From NCBI RefSeq assembly GCF_005222695.1, contig NZ_STGG01000055.1, positions 1 through 49,072 of the forward strand: DNA of 49,072 nucleotides, given 5' to 3'. This DNA is from Massilia sp. HP4. Its GTDB lineage: Bacteria > Pseudomonadota > Gammaproteobacteria > Burkholderiales > Burkholderiaceae_D. Each line of letters begins with the position of its first letter. Within the stretch, counting starts at the first letter, position 1. The position numbers were made by a program, and so were the translations under genes. The notes below the pieces were generated by a model. The model did not search any database, was not told where the DNA came from, and worked only from the letters and a program-made list of their open reading frames with translations. Shown here piece by piece: positions 21,728 to 31,065 of the stretch.

Positions 21728-24445
21728 ATGACCTCCACCTCCCCTGCCTGCGCTTCGCGCTTCGTCCAGCGCTGGCTCGATGCCGCGCCGGAGCGGGCCT
21801 TCCAGTTGGCCGAATTGTCATCATTATCGCTGGGCGGCGCCGATTTCCGCGCGCTATTGGAACGCGAACTGGACAAGGGCTTGCCGCTCGAACGCGCGAT
21901 GCGCCGCGTGCGCAATCTGCTGGTCTCGGCCATCGTGGCGCGCGACCTGGGCGGCCAGGCCGACCTCGACGAAGTGGTGACGGCCATGACGGCCTTCGCC
22001 GACTTCGCGATCCAGGCCCATGCCACCCGCCTGACCGACGAGCTGGTGGCCAGCCACGGCATGCCGACCGGCGAGGAATCCGGCCGGCCCCAGCAGCTGA
22101 TAGTGCTGGCCATGGGCAAGCAGGGTGGCGGCGAACTGAATGTGTCGTCGGATATCGACCTGATCTTCGTGTACCCTGAAGACGGCGAGACCGCCGCCGG
22201 CCCCGGCCAGCGGCAGTTGTCGAACCATGAGTTCTTCGTGCGCCTGGGGCGGCGCCTGAACGCCGCCCTGTCCGAGGTGATCGAAGATGGCTTCACGTTC
22301 CGGGTCGACATGGCGCTGCGGCCCAACGGCAAGTCGGGCCCGCTGGCGGCCAGCCTGGGCATGGTCGAGGAATACCTGATCGTCCAGGGCCGCGAATGGG
22401 AACGCTATGCCTGGGTCAAGGCGCGCGCCGTCACCGGCGACCCGGAAGACATCGCCGCGCTGGACGCCATCGTGCGGCCCTTCGTGTTTCGGCGCTACCT
22501 CGACTTCGGCGTGATCGACGCGATCCGCAATATGCACGCCCAGATCCGCGCCGAAGTCAAACGCCAGGAGCGCCTGCATCCCGAGCGCAGCCACAACGTC
22601 AAGCTGGGGCGCGGCGGCATCCGCGAGATCGAGTTCCTGGCCCAGGTGTTCCAGCTGATCCGGGGCGGGCGCGATCCGGCGCTGCGCGAGCGCTCGACCC
22701 GCAAGACCCTGGGGCTGCTGGCCGAGCGCGAATTGCTGCCGGCCGAGACGGTCGAGCGCCTGCTGCAGGCATATACCTTCCTGCGCAATCTCGAGCACCG
22801 GGTGCAATACCTGGAAGACGCCCAGACCCATACCCTGCCCGTGGGCGAGGATGACCGGCAGGTGGTGGCGCGCATGATGGGGTATGCCGACGAAGCCACG
22901 CTGCTCGATGCGCTGGATGCACACCGCAGCTACGTGGCCCAGCAGTTCGACGCCATCTTCGCCGACAAGGAAAAGCCCGACGACGATCCGGACGCCCCCA
23001 CGCTGGCCGACGAGCTGGACAATGTGGACGCGCTCGCCGGCCGCCTGGCCGCGCTCGGCTTCGACGACGCCCGCACCGCGGGCAGCCGCCTGGCCGCCAC
23101 CTTGCAGGGGCCGCGCCTGGCCAGCCTGCCCGACGCCAGCCGAGCGCGGCTGCTGGCGCTGGTGGACGCCGCCCTGCCCCAGGTCGCCACCGTGGTGGGC
23201 GAAGCGGGGATCGGCAGCCACGCCGCCACCCTGGGCCGCCTGCTCGACCTGTTTGAGGCGATCGCGCGCCGCTCGGCCTACCTGTCGTTGTTGACCGAAT
23301 ACCCGCACACGCTCGAGCGCGTGATCCGGATGATCAATGCCAGCGGCTGGGCCGCCACCTTCCTCACCCAGCACCCGATCCTGCTCGACGAGCTGCTGGA
23401 CGACCGCAACGCCGGCGCCGGCGACCTGGTGCAGCTGGCCGCGCTGCTCGACGAGCACTTGAGCGAAGCGGCCGGCGACACCGAGCGCCAGCTCGATATC
23501 CTGCGCGAAGCCCATCATGCGCAACTGTTCCGCCTGCTGGCGCTGGACCTGGCCGGCGAACTGTCGGTGGAGCACCTGGCCGACCACCTGTCGGCCCTGG
23601 CCGACATGATCGTGGGCGCCGTGGTCAGGCATGCCTGGCGCGCGGTCAACGGCCGCCACCGCGAGGAGCCGCGCTTCGCCGTCATCGCCTACGGCAAGCT
23701 GGGCGGCAAGGAGCTGGGCTATGTGTCGGACCTCGACGTCATCTTTTTATACGAGGACGAAGACCAGGACGCCCCGCCCCTGTATGCGCGCCTGGCCCAG
23801 CGCTTCATCACCTGGATGACGGCCCATACCGCGGCCGGCATCCTGTTCGACGTCGACATCGCCCTGCGCCCGGACGGCGCCAGCGGCATGCTGGTGTCGT
23901 CGGTCGCCGCCTTCGAGCGCTACCAGAACGACGCGGCCTGGCTGTGGGAACACCAGGCCTTGACGCGCGCCCGCTTCTGCGCCGGGGACGCGGTCATCGG
24001 CGCGCGCTTCGAGGCGATCCGCGAACAGGTGCTGCGCAAGGACCGCAGCGCGCAACAGGACCGGCTGCGGGAAGAGGTAGTGAACATGCGCCAGCGCATG
24101 CGCGACGCCAACGTCAACCGCGGCGAGCAGTTCGACCTCAAGCACGACCTGGGCGGCATGATCGACATCGAGTTCATCGTGCAATACCTGGTGCTGCGCC
24201 ACGCCGCCGCGTATCCGCAACTGACCGCGAACGCCGGCAATATCGCCTTGCTGCGCCGCTGTGGCGAGCTGGGCCTGATCGACGCCGGCCTTGCGGCGCT
24301 GGTCGCCGACGCCTATCGCGCCATGCGCAAGCTGCAGCACAGCGTGCGGCTGCAGGGCCATGACAAGACCCGGGTCGAACCGGGCCTGGTCGGCGCCCAT
24401 CCCGGCAGCGTGCAAGCGCTGTGGCAGGCCTGCTTCGGCGGCTGA
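21728..24445 (+). CDS. glnE: Bifunctional glutamine-synthetase adenylyltransferase/adenylyl-removing enzyme
   Basis: This 905-residue enzyme adds AMP to, or removes it from, glutamine synthetase in response to PII and glutamine. The N-terminal adenylyl-removing nucleotidyltransferase domain carries GGGELNVSSDIDLIFVYPE (about 136-154). The C-terminal adenylyltransferase domain carries LGGKELGYVSDLDVIFLYED (about 658-677). Each DxD pair is intact, and the linker helices (RNLEHRVQYLEDAQTHTLP) and C-terminal GMIDIEFIVQYLVL are present. The start at 21728 (MTSTSPACASRF) follows an AGGA and gives the normal family length; an upstream in-frame ATG at 21551 overlaps the yhdP 5' end and is unlikely. 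It is monocistronic here, with no glnA or PII gene nearby. Confidence 0.96.
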   Translation: MTSTSPACASRFVQRWLDAAPERAFQLAELSSLSLGGADFRALLERELDKGLPLERAMRRVRNLLVSAIVARDLGGQADLDEVVTAMTAFADFAIQAHATRLTDELVASHGMPTGEESGRPQQLIVLAMGKQGGGELNVSSDIDLIFVYPEDGETAAGPGQRQLSNHEFFVRLGRRLNAALSEVIEDGFTFRVDMALRPNGKSGPLAASLGMVEEYLIVQGREWERYAWVKARAVTGDPEDIAALDAIVRPFVFRRYLDFGVIDAIRNMHAQIRAEVKRQERLHPERSHNVKLGRGGIREIEFLAQVFQLIRGGRDPALRERSTRKTLGLLAERELLPAETVERLLQAYTFLRNLEHRVQYLEDAQTHTLPVGEDDRQVVARMMGYADEATLLDALDAHRSYVAQQFDAIFADKEKPDDDPDAPTLADELDNVDALAGRLAALGFDDARTAGSRLAATLQGPRLASLPDASRARLLALVDAALPQVATVVGEAGIGSHAATLGRLLDLFEAIARRSAYLSLLTEYPHTLERVIRMINASGWAATFLTQHPILLDELLDDRNAGAGDLVQLAALLDEHLSEAAGDTERQLDILREAHHAQLFRLLALDLAGELSVEHLADHLSALADMIVGAVVRHAWRAVNGRHREEPRFAVIAYGKLGGKELGYVSDLDVIFLYEDEDQDAPPLYARLAQRFITWMTAHTAAGILFDVDIALRPDGASGMLVSSVAAFERYQNDAAWLWEHQALTRARFCAGDAVIGARFEAIREQVLRKDRSAQQDRLREEVVNMRQRMRDANVNRGEQFDLKHDLGGMIDIEFIVQYLVLRHAAAYPQLTANAGNIALLRRCGELGLIDAGLAALVADAYRAMRKLQHSVRLQGHDKTRVEPGLVGAHPGSVQALWQACFGG

Positions 24446-24485
24446 ATCGCACCGCGAATTCCTCCAATTCCCCTGCCCTCATGCC

Positions 24486-24508
24486 ATGCGCACCACCCTG
24501 GTGCGCAT
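24486..24508 (+). repeat. Perfect hairpin downstream of glnE
   Basis: ATGCGCACCA and TGGTGCGCAT are separated by CCC (10-bp stem, 3-base loop), 40 bases after the glnE stop. No T-run follows, so it may stabilise the 3' end or act in Rho-dependent termination rather than as an intrinsic terminator. Confidence 0.5.
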
Positions 24509-24645
24509 GCACATCCCACGTGCATATGCCATGCGCTAGCACCCGTTTCTGCACCCGAAAAGCACGTACTTACTGCTGACTTTTTGGTCATTTAATTTCT
24601 TTTTGATAACTGTTGTTTTTGGCGCAAAAACCGCCCTCCAGCGCG

Positions 24646-24675
24646 TTGACACTCATCAACATGGAATGGTTTTAT
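24646..24675 (+). promoter_or_regulatory. Predicted extended -10 promoter of receptor 24793-27666
   Basis: TTGACA (24646-24651), 18 bases, TTTTAT (24670-24675), with TG at 24667-24668. A dyad GTTGA-N6-TCAAC overlaps the -35. The leader would be about 110 bases. Confidence 0.6.
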
Positions 24676-24792
24676 ATAAATGTGTATGCACGACGGAACA
24701 CCCGTTATCCACGGGCGTCCGCATGCGCACGGGTTGCACCTATTAATCATAAAAAGCCGTTTCACACCCGTGGAACGCAGGATGGAGAGCAC

Positions 24793-27666
24793 ATGCAACA
24801 ACGAACGAAGATCGCATTGGCCGTCGCGCTCGCGCTGCCTACACTGACTGCCGTTGCGCAGGAAGCACTGCAGCGCGTCGAGGTGACCGGTTCCCGCATT
24901 CGTCAAGTCGACCTCGAGACCGCACAGCCGGTGCAGGTGATGAGCCAGGAACAGATCCAGAAGAGCGGCCTGGTCACCGTCGGTGACATCATCAACAGCA
25001 TGTCCTCGGCGGGCGTCCCGGCGTTCAGCAAGGGCACCGCGCTGGGCGCAGGCCGCGAACAGGGCGGCCAGTTCCTCGACATGCGCAACCTCGGCTCGCA
25101 GCGCCTGCTGGTGCTGGTCGACGGCAAGCGCTGGAGCCAGTCGGTCAACGGCTATACCGACATGTCGACCATTCCGTCGGCACTGATCGAACGCGTCGAG
25201 ATCCTGAAGGACGGCGCCTCGTCGATCTATGGCTCGGACGCGATCTCGGGCGTGGTCAACATCATCCTGAAGAAAACCATGCAGGGCGGCCAGGCCAGCG
25301 TCTACCACGGCCAGAACGAAAAGAACGACGGCAAGACCAAGGACTACTCGATCTCCTACGGCGCCGGCGACGACAAGGCTTCGCTGCTGTTCGGCCTGAC
25401 CCACACCGACCAGGGTCCGGTCTGGGCCAAGACCCGCGACATCACCGCGACCACCAACGGTCCCGACCGTCCGACCGCCGGCCTGGGCACCGGTCCATGG
25501 GGCCGTATCCGCCAGGTCAGCCCGACCGGCGCAGCCACCGGCTTCGACCAGGTCCTGAACCACACCGGCGGCCCGCTGGGCGACGGCGTCGGCGCGGATT
25601 CGCGCAACCCGGCCAACTACCATCCGTTCACCAATGCCGTGGACGACCTGTTCAACTCGACGAGCCAGATGCACTTCCTGACGCCGAGCAAGTTGACCTC
25701 GATCTTCGTCAAGGGCGAAGTGGCGTTGCCGTGGAATATGAACTTCAAGACCACCGCGATGTATGCCGACCGCAAGTCGTCGCGTTCGGTCGCCGGTTAT
25801 CCGCTGAGCTCGACCTCGCAGGCCAAGTACCCGGTCTACGTCGACAAGGACAGCTACTACAACCCGTACGGCAATTCGGTGGCCGGCGCCGGCAACGGCC
25901 AGGACCTGTTCTTCTACCGCCGCACCATCGACGTGCCGCGCGTGACCGAGAACAACAACCGCACCCTGCACATCGACGCCGTGCTTGAAGGCGAATTCGC
26001 CATCGGCACCAACCCATGGAACTGGAGCGTCGGCTATAACCACAGCAAGGTCGATGGCGCCGTGCTGGGCTACGGCGACCTGAACCTGCTGAACCTGAAA
26101 CGCGCGCTCGGTCCATCGTTCATGAACGCTTCGGGCCAGGTGCAGTGCGGCACCGCGGCAGCGCCGATCGGCCTGGCCGAGTGCGTGCCGTTCAACATCC
26201 TGGGCGGCCCATCGGCCTCGACCCAGGCAGCGCTGAACTACGTGATGTCGACTGCCCAGGCGACCTACAGCTCGGTCGTCAACAGCGCCACCGCCGACAT
26301 CACCGGCGAACTGTTCCAGCTGCCGGCCGGCGCCGTCGGCGTCGCCGCCGGTATCGAACACCGCGAAGTGCGCGGCGACGACCTGCCAGGCCAGTTCGAG
26401 CAGTCGGGCTATTCGTCCAGCCTGGCCGGCAACGCCACCTATGGCCGCTACAGCGTGCGCGAAGCCTACCTGGAAGCGAACGTGCCGCTGCTCAAAGGCG
26501 TGCCGTTCGCTGAGCTGCTGAGCCTGAATGCGGCAACCCGCTACTCGGACTACTCGAACTTCGGTTCGACCACCAACAGCAAGTTCAGCTTCATGTGGAA
26601 ACCGATCCGCGACGTGCTGACCCGCGGTACCTATGCGGAAGGCTTCCGTTCGCCAACCCTGGGCGACACCTTCGGCGGCGGCTCGCAGACCTTTGCCAGC
26701 TACCTGGACGTGTGCGACAGCCTGCACGGCGAAGCTGCCCGCAACCCGGCCGTCGCGTCCCGCTGCGCAGCCGACGGCGTGCCTGCCGGCTTCCGCCAGA
26801 AGAACCAGACCGGCGCCAATGTCGGCGCGACGGGCGCCCAGACGCCATTCCCGTTCACGACAGGCGCCGGCAATGCCTTCCTGGAGCCGGAATCGGCCAA
26901 GACCCGCACCCTGGGCCTGGTCATCAGCCCCTCGAGCGTGCCTGGCTTCTCGGTCTCGGTGGACTGGTTCAATATCCGGATCGAAAACCTGATCACCGGC
27001 GTCTCGGCGACCGACACCCTGGAAGAGTGCTACCTCAACAGCGTGCAGAACTTCTGCTCGCTGATCAAGCGTGACGCCAGCGGCCAGGTGGTCGACCTGC
27101 AGATCGGCAACACCAACCGCGGCAAGATCGAGACCGAAGGCGTCGACGTGGCGATCAACTACCGCCTGCCACGTACCCGCTTCGGCCAGTTCAGCATCCG
27201 CAGCGAGTCGACCTACACGGATTCGTACAAGCAGCAATCGACGCTCGATACCGACTGGATCGAATACGCCGGCGAATACGACATCTTCCGCGTGAAGTCG
27301 AACACCTCGCTCGACTGGAGCATGGGCAACTGGAGCGCCACCCTGACCGCCCGCTTCTTCAGCAGCCAGAAGAACCGTTGCTACTCGGCGACCCAGAACA
27401 TCTACTGCTCGGATCCGACCGCCTCGGCGAGCTGGGGCACCGGCTACAACCGCCACGGCGAGATGTGGTTCGGCGACCTGTCGGTCGGCTACACCCTGCC
27501 ATGGAACGCGAAGGTCCTGTTCGGCGCGAACAACCTGTTCGACAAGAAACCTGAGATCAACTACAGCGCCGGTTCGGCGACCGGCGGCAACTCGTCGTCG
27601 TCGTCGGTGTCGCCAGAACTGCCGATCGACCGCTTCTTCTACGTCCGCTACAACCAGGCGTTCTAA
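24793..27666 (+). CDS. TonB-dependent outer-membrane receptor (tandem paralogue 1)
   Basis: This 957-residue receptor has signal peptide about 1-23 (ending LTAVAQ) and a plug from QRVEVTGSRIRQVDLETAQP with LLVLVDGKRWSQS and ILKDGASSIYGSDAISGVV. The large barrel ends FYVRYNQAF. The Shine-Dalgarno GGAGAG lies 5 bases before the ATG at 24793; the frame extends upstream but that part is promoter and leader DNA. It is a close paralogue of the next gene: plug and much of the barrel are near-identical in blocks such as LNLLNLKRALGPSFMNASG and ECVPFNILGGPSAST. The differing stretches are mostly loop regions, for example a missing insert after GPWGRI. It lacks an STN domain. It has its own promoter and terminator, so the two copies are separate units. 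Ligand is unknown. Confidence 0.92.
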   Translation: MQQRTKIALAVALALPTLTAVAQEALQRVEVTGSRIRQVDLETAQPVQVMSQEQIQKSGLVTVGDIINSMSSAGVPAFSKGTALGAGREQGGQFLDMRNLGSQRLLVLVDGKRWSQSVNGYTDMSTIPSALIERVEILKDGASSIYGSDAISGVVNIILKKTMQGGQASVYHGQNEKNDGKTKDYSISYGAGDDKASLLFGLTHTDQGPVWAKTRDITATTNGPDRPTAGLGTGPWGRIRQVSPTGAATGFDQVLNHTGGPLGDGVGADSRNPANYHPFTNAVDDLFNSTSQMHFLTPSKLTSIFVKGEVALPWNMNFKTTAMYADRKSSRSVAGYPLSSTSQAKYPVYVDKDSYYNPYGNSVAGAGNGQDLFFYRRTIDVPRVTENNNRTLHIDAVLEGEFAIGTNPWNWSVGYNHSKVDGAVLGYGDLNLLNLKRALGPSFMNASGQVQCGTAAAPIGLAECVPFNILGGPSASTQAALNYVMSTAQATYSSVVNSATADITGELFQLPAGAVGVAAGIEHREVRGDDLPGQFEQSGYSSSLAGNATYGRYSVREAYLEANVPLLKGVPFAELLSLNAATRYSDYSNFGSTTNSKFSFMWKPIRDVLTRGTYAEGFRSPTLGDTFGGGSQTFASYLDVCDSLHGEAARNPAVASRCAADGVPAGFRQKNQTGANVGATGAQTPFPFTTGAGNAFLEPESAKTRTLGLVISPSSVPGFSVSVDWFNIRIENLITGVSATDTLEECYLNSVQNFCSLIKRDASGQVVDLQIGNTNRGKIETEGVDVAINYRLPRTRFGQFSIRSESTYTDSYKQQSTLDTDWIEYAGEYDIFRVKSNTSLDWSMGNWSATLTARFFSSQKNRCYSATQNIYCSDPTASASWGTGYNRHGEMWFGDLSVGYTLPWNAKVLFGANNLFDKKPEINYSAGSATGGNSSSSSVSPELPIDRFFYVRYNQAF

Positions 27667-27703
27667 CAAGCTTCAGGTTTCAAGCAATTTAATTGCTCGA
27701 AAG

Positions 27704-27736
27704 ACCCATCCGACGCAAGCCGGGTGGGTTTTTTTT
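27704..27736 (+). terminator. Intrinsic terminator after receptor 24793-27666
   Basis: A 9-bp GC-rich stem with one G-T wobble (27704-27712 with 27721-27729), an 8-base loop and a run of eight T's (27729-27736). Confidence 0.9.
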
Positions 27737-27760
27737 CGTCTTGCCAAATTTAGATCAATA

Positions 27761-27778
27761 ATTGACTTGGCAGTCAAT
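27761..27778. promoter_or_regulatory. Operator-like inverted repeat upstream of receptor 27999-30914
   Basis: ATTGACTTGGCAGTCAAT is a perfect 7-bp inverted repeat with a 4-base centre. It lies 68 bases upstream of the -35. The half-site ATTGAC is the same as in the dyad over the promoter of receptor 4765-7677. Confidence 0.4.
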
Positions 27779-27846
27779 AACTTGTCAAATTAGCAATCAG
27801 TAAATACACATTTCCGCAACACATTTGTCATACAGACGTTTTAACG

Positions 27847-27876
27847 TTGACAGTGAAGTGCCGCGAATGTTTTTAT
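27847..27876 (+). promoter_or_regulatory. Predicted extended -10 promoter of receptor 27999-30914
   Basis: TTGACA (27847-27852), 18 bases, TTTTAT (27871-27876), TG at 27868-27869. From AATG to TTTTATTGC the sequence is identical to the promoter at 4635-4664, though the 13 bases after the -35 differ. Confidence 0.65.
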
Positions 27877-27998
27877 TGCTGACTTGAAAAGTCGTTTAAC
27901 CAATTAGTTGGCGTTTTTCAGCGAGTCGCTTCGCGACATTTTCGGTGGCAGTGCCCTTCCCATGGTGCCGCCGCGTTTTCACCCTAGGAGTTTGCAAC

Positions 27999-30914
27999 AT
28001 GATGGAAACACTCTTGTCCCGGTCGGTCCGCGCGATCTGCCTCGGCGGTATGACCCTCGGCATGACCGCAGCGGTCGCACAGGAAACTTCGCAGCAGCAA
28101 AACCTGCAGCGCGTCGAAGTGACCGGTTCCCGTATCCGCCAAGTCGACCTGGAAACCGCTCAACCTGTCCAGGTCGTGAACCAGGAACAGATCCAGCGCA
28201 CCGGTCTGGTGACCGTCGGCGACATCCTGAACAACCTGTCGTCGGTCGGCGCGCCTGACTTCAGCAAGGGCGCCTCGCTGGTGTCGAACGCCGAAGTCGG
28301 TGGCCAGTACGTCAGCCTGCGCAACCTGGGCTCGAACCGCCTGCTGGTCCTGGTGGACGGCAAGCGCTGGACCCAGACCGTTGACGGCTACACCGACCTG
28401 TCGACCATCCCTGCAGCGATGATCGAACGCCTGGAAGTGCTGAAAGACGGCGCCTCGTCGATCTACGGCTCGGACGCGATCGCCGGCGTGGTCAACATCA
28501 TCCTGAAGAAGAACATGCAGGGTGGCCAACTGTCGATCTACTCGGGCCAGAATGAGAAGAACGACGGCAAGAACAAGGACTTCTCGCTGAGCTACGGCGC
28601 CGGCGACGAAAAAGCCTCGCTGATGTTCGGCCTGTCGCACACCGAGCAGGGCGCAGTGTGGCCGTCGAGCCGCGCCATCACCCGCACCTCCGACGGTCCG
28701 AACTACCCGACCGCCGGCCTGGGCGCTGGCCCATGGGGCCGCATCACTCCGGTCGACCCGGTCACCGGCGGCCAGCTGACCGACCCGACCAAGGGTGGCT
28801 TCAACCAGGTGATCAACCACACCGGCACCTGGGATGGCCGTGGCGTCGGCGCGGATTCGCGCAATCCAGCCAACTACCACCCGTTCTCGAACGCGAACCA
28901 CGACGACAAGTACAACTCGACTCAGGACATGAACCTGATCATTCCGTTCAAGTTGGACACCCTGTTCGTCAAGGGCGAAGTGCAGTTGCCGAAGGACATC
29001 CGCTTCAAGACCACCGCGATGTACTCGCAGCGTGAATCGAACCGCCAGATCGCCGGCTACCCGCTGACGTCGGTCTCGCAGCCAGATTTCCCGGTCTACA
29101 TCGATGCGGGCAGCTACTTCAACCCATACGGTAACTCGGTTGCCGGCGCCGGCCTGGGCCAGGACCTGTACTTCGCACGCCGCACCATCGAGCTGCCACG
29201 TAGCACCGAGAACAAGAACCAGACCCTGCACATCGATGCGACCCTGGAAGGCGACTTCGCCATCCGTGACCTGGCGTGGAACTGGAGCGTCGGCTACAAC
29301 CACAACAAGGTTAACGGTGCAGAACTGGACCGCGGCAACATCAACCTGCTGAACCTGAAGCGCGCCCTGGGCCCGTCGTTCATGAATGCCTCGGGCGCCG
29401 TCCAGTGCGGCACCCCGGATGCACCGATCGGCCTGGCCGAATGCGTGCCGTTCAACATCCTGGGCGGCCCATCGGCCTCGACCCCGGAAGCGCTGGCCTA
29501 CATCAACGCGACCGGCCAGGCGACCTACGGTTCGACCATCAACAGCGCCACCGCCGACCTCGCCGGCGAACTGTTCCAGCTGCCTGCAGGCGCCGTCGGC
29601 GTTGCGGTCGGTATCGAACACCGTGAAGTCAAGGGCTACGAGCTGCCAGGCCAGTTCGAGCAATCGGGCTACTCGACCAACCTGGCCGGCAACCCGACCG
29701 AAGGCCGCTACACCGTGCGTGAAGCCTACGCCGAGCTGAACGTCCCTGTGCTGAAGAACCAGCCGTTCGCAGAACTGCTGAGCTTCAACCTGGCGACCCG
29801 CCACTCCGACTACAGCAACTTCGGCGTGACGAACAACAGCAAGATCAGCTTCATGTACAAGCCGCACAAGGACCTGCTGACCCGCGGTACCTGGGCTGAA
29901 GGCTTCCGCGCACCGACCCTGGGCGACACCTTCGGTGGCGGCTCGCAGTCGTTCGACACCTTCCTGGATCCATGCGACACCCGCTTCGGCGACGCGTCGC
30001 GTAACCCAACCGTCCTGGCACGTTGCGTCGCCGACGGCACCAGCGCGAGCTATCGCCAGCTGGTCCAGTCGGGCGCGGCAGTCAGCAGCAGCAGCGGCGA
30101 CCAGAGCCTGGTGGCCTTCCTGTCGGGCGCCGGCAATGGCTTCCTGACCCCGGAAACCGCGACCACCAAAACCCTCGGCTTCGTGTACAGCCCGGCGTAC
30201 CTGCCTGGTTTCAGCATCGGCTTCGACTGGTACAACATCCAGGTCGAGAACCAGATCACCGGCATCTCGGCCCAGTACCTGGTCGACCAGTGCTACATCC
30301 AGGGCGTGTCGGACTTCTGCTCGCAGCTGCGTCGTGACTCGGCTACCGGCCAGATCACCACCCTGTCGCGCGGCAATGCCAACCTGGGCGAAGTCGAGAC
30401 CGAAGGTCTGGACATGTCGATCTCGTACCGCCTGCCACGTACTGCCTACGGCCAGTTCAGCATCCGCAACGAGACCTCGTACCTGGACAAGTACCGCAGC
30501 CGCAGCAGCTCGACCGAATCGTGGGATAACTACGCCGGCCAGTACTTCTACAACCGCGTGAAGTCGAACACCAGCATCGACTGGGCACTGGGCAACTGGA
30601 GCGCCACCTGGAGCTCGCGTTACTACAGCGGCGTCAAGGACACCTGCTGGGATGCGACCGGCGGCGTCGAGTGCAACATGCCTGACTTCAAGGCAACCTG
30701 GGGCACCGGCGCCAACAAGCTGGGTTCGAACATCTATCACGACCTGAGCGTTGGCTACAAGACCTCGTGGGATGGCCGTATCCTGGTCGGTATCAACAAC
30801 CTGTTCGACCATGGCCCACGCATCGTGCGTAACACCCAGGCTTCGGCCTCGGCCATCGATGCGGACATGCCGGTGGACCGCTTCTTCTACCTGCGTTACA
30901 ACCAGTCGTTCTAA
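27999..30914 (+). CDS. TonB-dependent outer-membrane receptor (tandem paralogue 2)
   Basis: This 971-residue receptor has signal peptide about 1-28 (MMETLLSRSVRAICLGG to AAVAQ). The plug runs from QRVEVTGSRIRQVDLETAQP with LLVLVDGKRWTQT and VLKDGASSIYGSDAIAGVV, and the barrel ends FYLRYNQSF. TAGGAG lies 8 bases before the ATG at 27999. It is a diverged duplicate of the preceding receptor, but its signal peptide belongs to the LLSRSVR type of the receptors at 4765 and 9224, not to that of its neighbour. Codon use shows more CGT, CCA and T-ending codons than most genes here, a pattern often linked to high expression (judged by eye). It has its own promoter and a strong terminator. Ligand is unknown. 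Confidence 0.92.
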   Translation: MMETLLSRSVRAICLGGMTLGMTAAVAQETSQQQNLQRVEVTGSRIRQVDLETAQPVQVVNQEQIQRTGLVTVGDILNNLSSVGAPDFSKGASLVSNAEVGGQYVSLRNLGSNRLLVLVDGKRWTQTVDGYTDLSTIPAAMIERLEVLKDGASSIYGSDAIAGVVNIILKKNMQGGQLSIYSGQNEKNDGKNKDFSLSYGAGDEKASLMFGLSHTEQGAVWPSSRAITRTSDGPNYPTAGLGAGPWGRITPVDPVTGGQLTDPTKGGFNQVINHTGTWDGRGVGADSRNPANYHPFSNANHDDKYNSTQDMNLIIPFKLDTLFVKGEVQLPKDIRFKTTAMYSQRESNRQIAGYPLTSVSQPDFPVYIDAGSYFNPYGNSVAGAGLGQDLYFARRTIELPRSTENKNQTLHIDATLEGDFAIRDLAWNWSVGYNHNKVNGAELDRGNINLLNLKRALGPSFMNASGAVQCGTPDAPIGLAECVPFNILGGPSASTPEALAYINATGQATYGSTINSATADLAGELFQLPAGAVGVAVGIEHREVKGYELPGQFEQSGYSTNLAGNPTEGRYTVREAYAELNVPVLKNQPFAELLSFNLATRHSDYSNFGVTNNSKISFMYKPHKDLLTRGTWAEGFRAPTLGDTFGGGSQSFDTFLDPCDTRFGDASRNPTVLARCVADGTSASYRQLVQSGAAVSSSSGDQSLVAFLSGAGNGFLTPETATTKTLGFVYSPAYLPGFSIGFDWYNIQVENQITGISAQYLVDQCYIQGVSDFCSQLRRDSATGQITTLSRGNANLGEVETEGLDMSISYRLPRTAYGQFSIRNETSYLDKYRSRSSSTESWDNYAGQYFYNRVKSNTSIDWALGNWSATWSSRYYSGVKDTCWDATGGVECNMPDFKATWGTGANKLGSNIYHDLSVGYKTSWDGRILVGINNLFDHGPRIVRNTQASASAIDADMPVDRFFYLRYNQSF

Positions 30915-30953
30915 TGGAACGGGGCCGGAAGGCCCCCTCCTGAACGCCTGAAC

Positions 30954-30987
30954 ATGCCCGTCCGGCCTTGCCGGACGGGCATTTTTT
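30954..30987 (+). terminator. Intrinsic terminator after receptor 27999-30914
   Basis: A perfect 12-bp stem (30954-30965 with 30971-30982), a 5-base loop and a T6 run. A smaller GGGGCC/GGCCCC hairpin precedes it (30921-30936). Confidence 0.95.
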
Positions 30988-31065
30988 CTTTGCGAGCCCA
31001 CCCTCGCCCGCCCGGCGCGGTATCATGGCGGTTTGCCTGCGCCGCGCGCGCCACACTCCCCCCGT

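Larger units (their letters stand above)
24446..24792. other. Intergenic region glnE / tandem receptors
   Basis: This 347-base gap contains a perfect hairpin after glnE (24486-24508), an ATGCACAT box (24507-24514), the receptor promoter (24646-24675) and a leader of about 110 bases with a small stem CCCGT-TATCC-ACGGG (24707-24721). A second ATG-initiated frame upstream of 24793 has no Shine-Dalgarno or signal-peptide sense. Confidence 0.6.
27667..27998. other. Intergenic region between the tandem receptors
   Basis: This 332-base region holds a small inverted repeat AGCAATT-T-AATTGCT (27683-27697), the terminator of the first receptor, an 18-base inverted repeat (27761-27778), the promoter of the second receptor (27847-27876) and a leader with several small stems, including GTCGC-TTC-GCGAC near 27925. 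No gene was found in it. Confidence 0.6.

Noticed and set aside
24645..24661. GTTGA-N6-TCAAC dyad over the -35 of receptor 24793-27666 as a separate operator
   Set aside because: Five-base arms are short and partly forced by the TTGAC of the -35; not reported as a finding on its own.
24592..31001. Open frames of about 1,000 codons on the minus strand opposite the tandem receptors
   Set aside because: Their composition (runs of Val, Ala, Gly, His, Arg) reflects the third-position GC bias of the real receptor genes; no start signals or family motifs.
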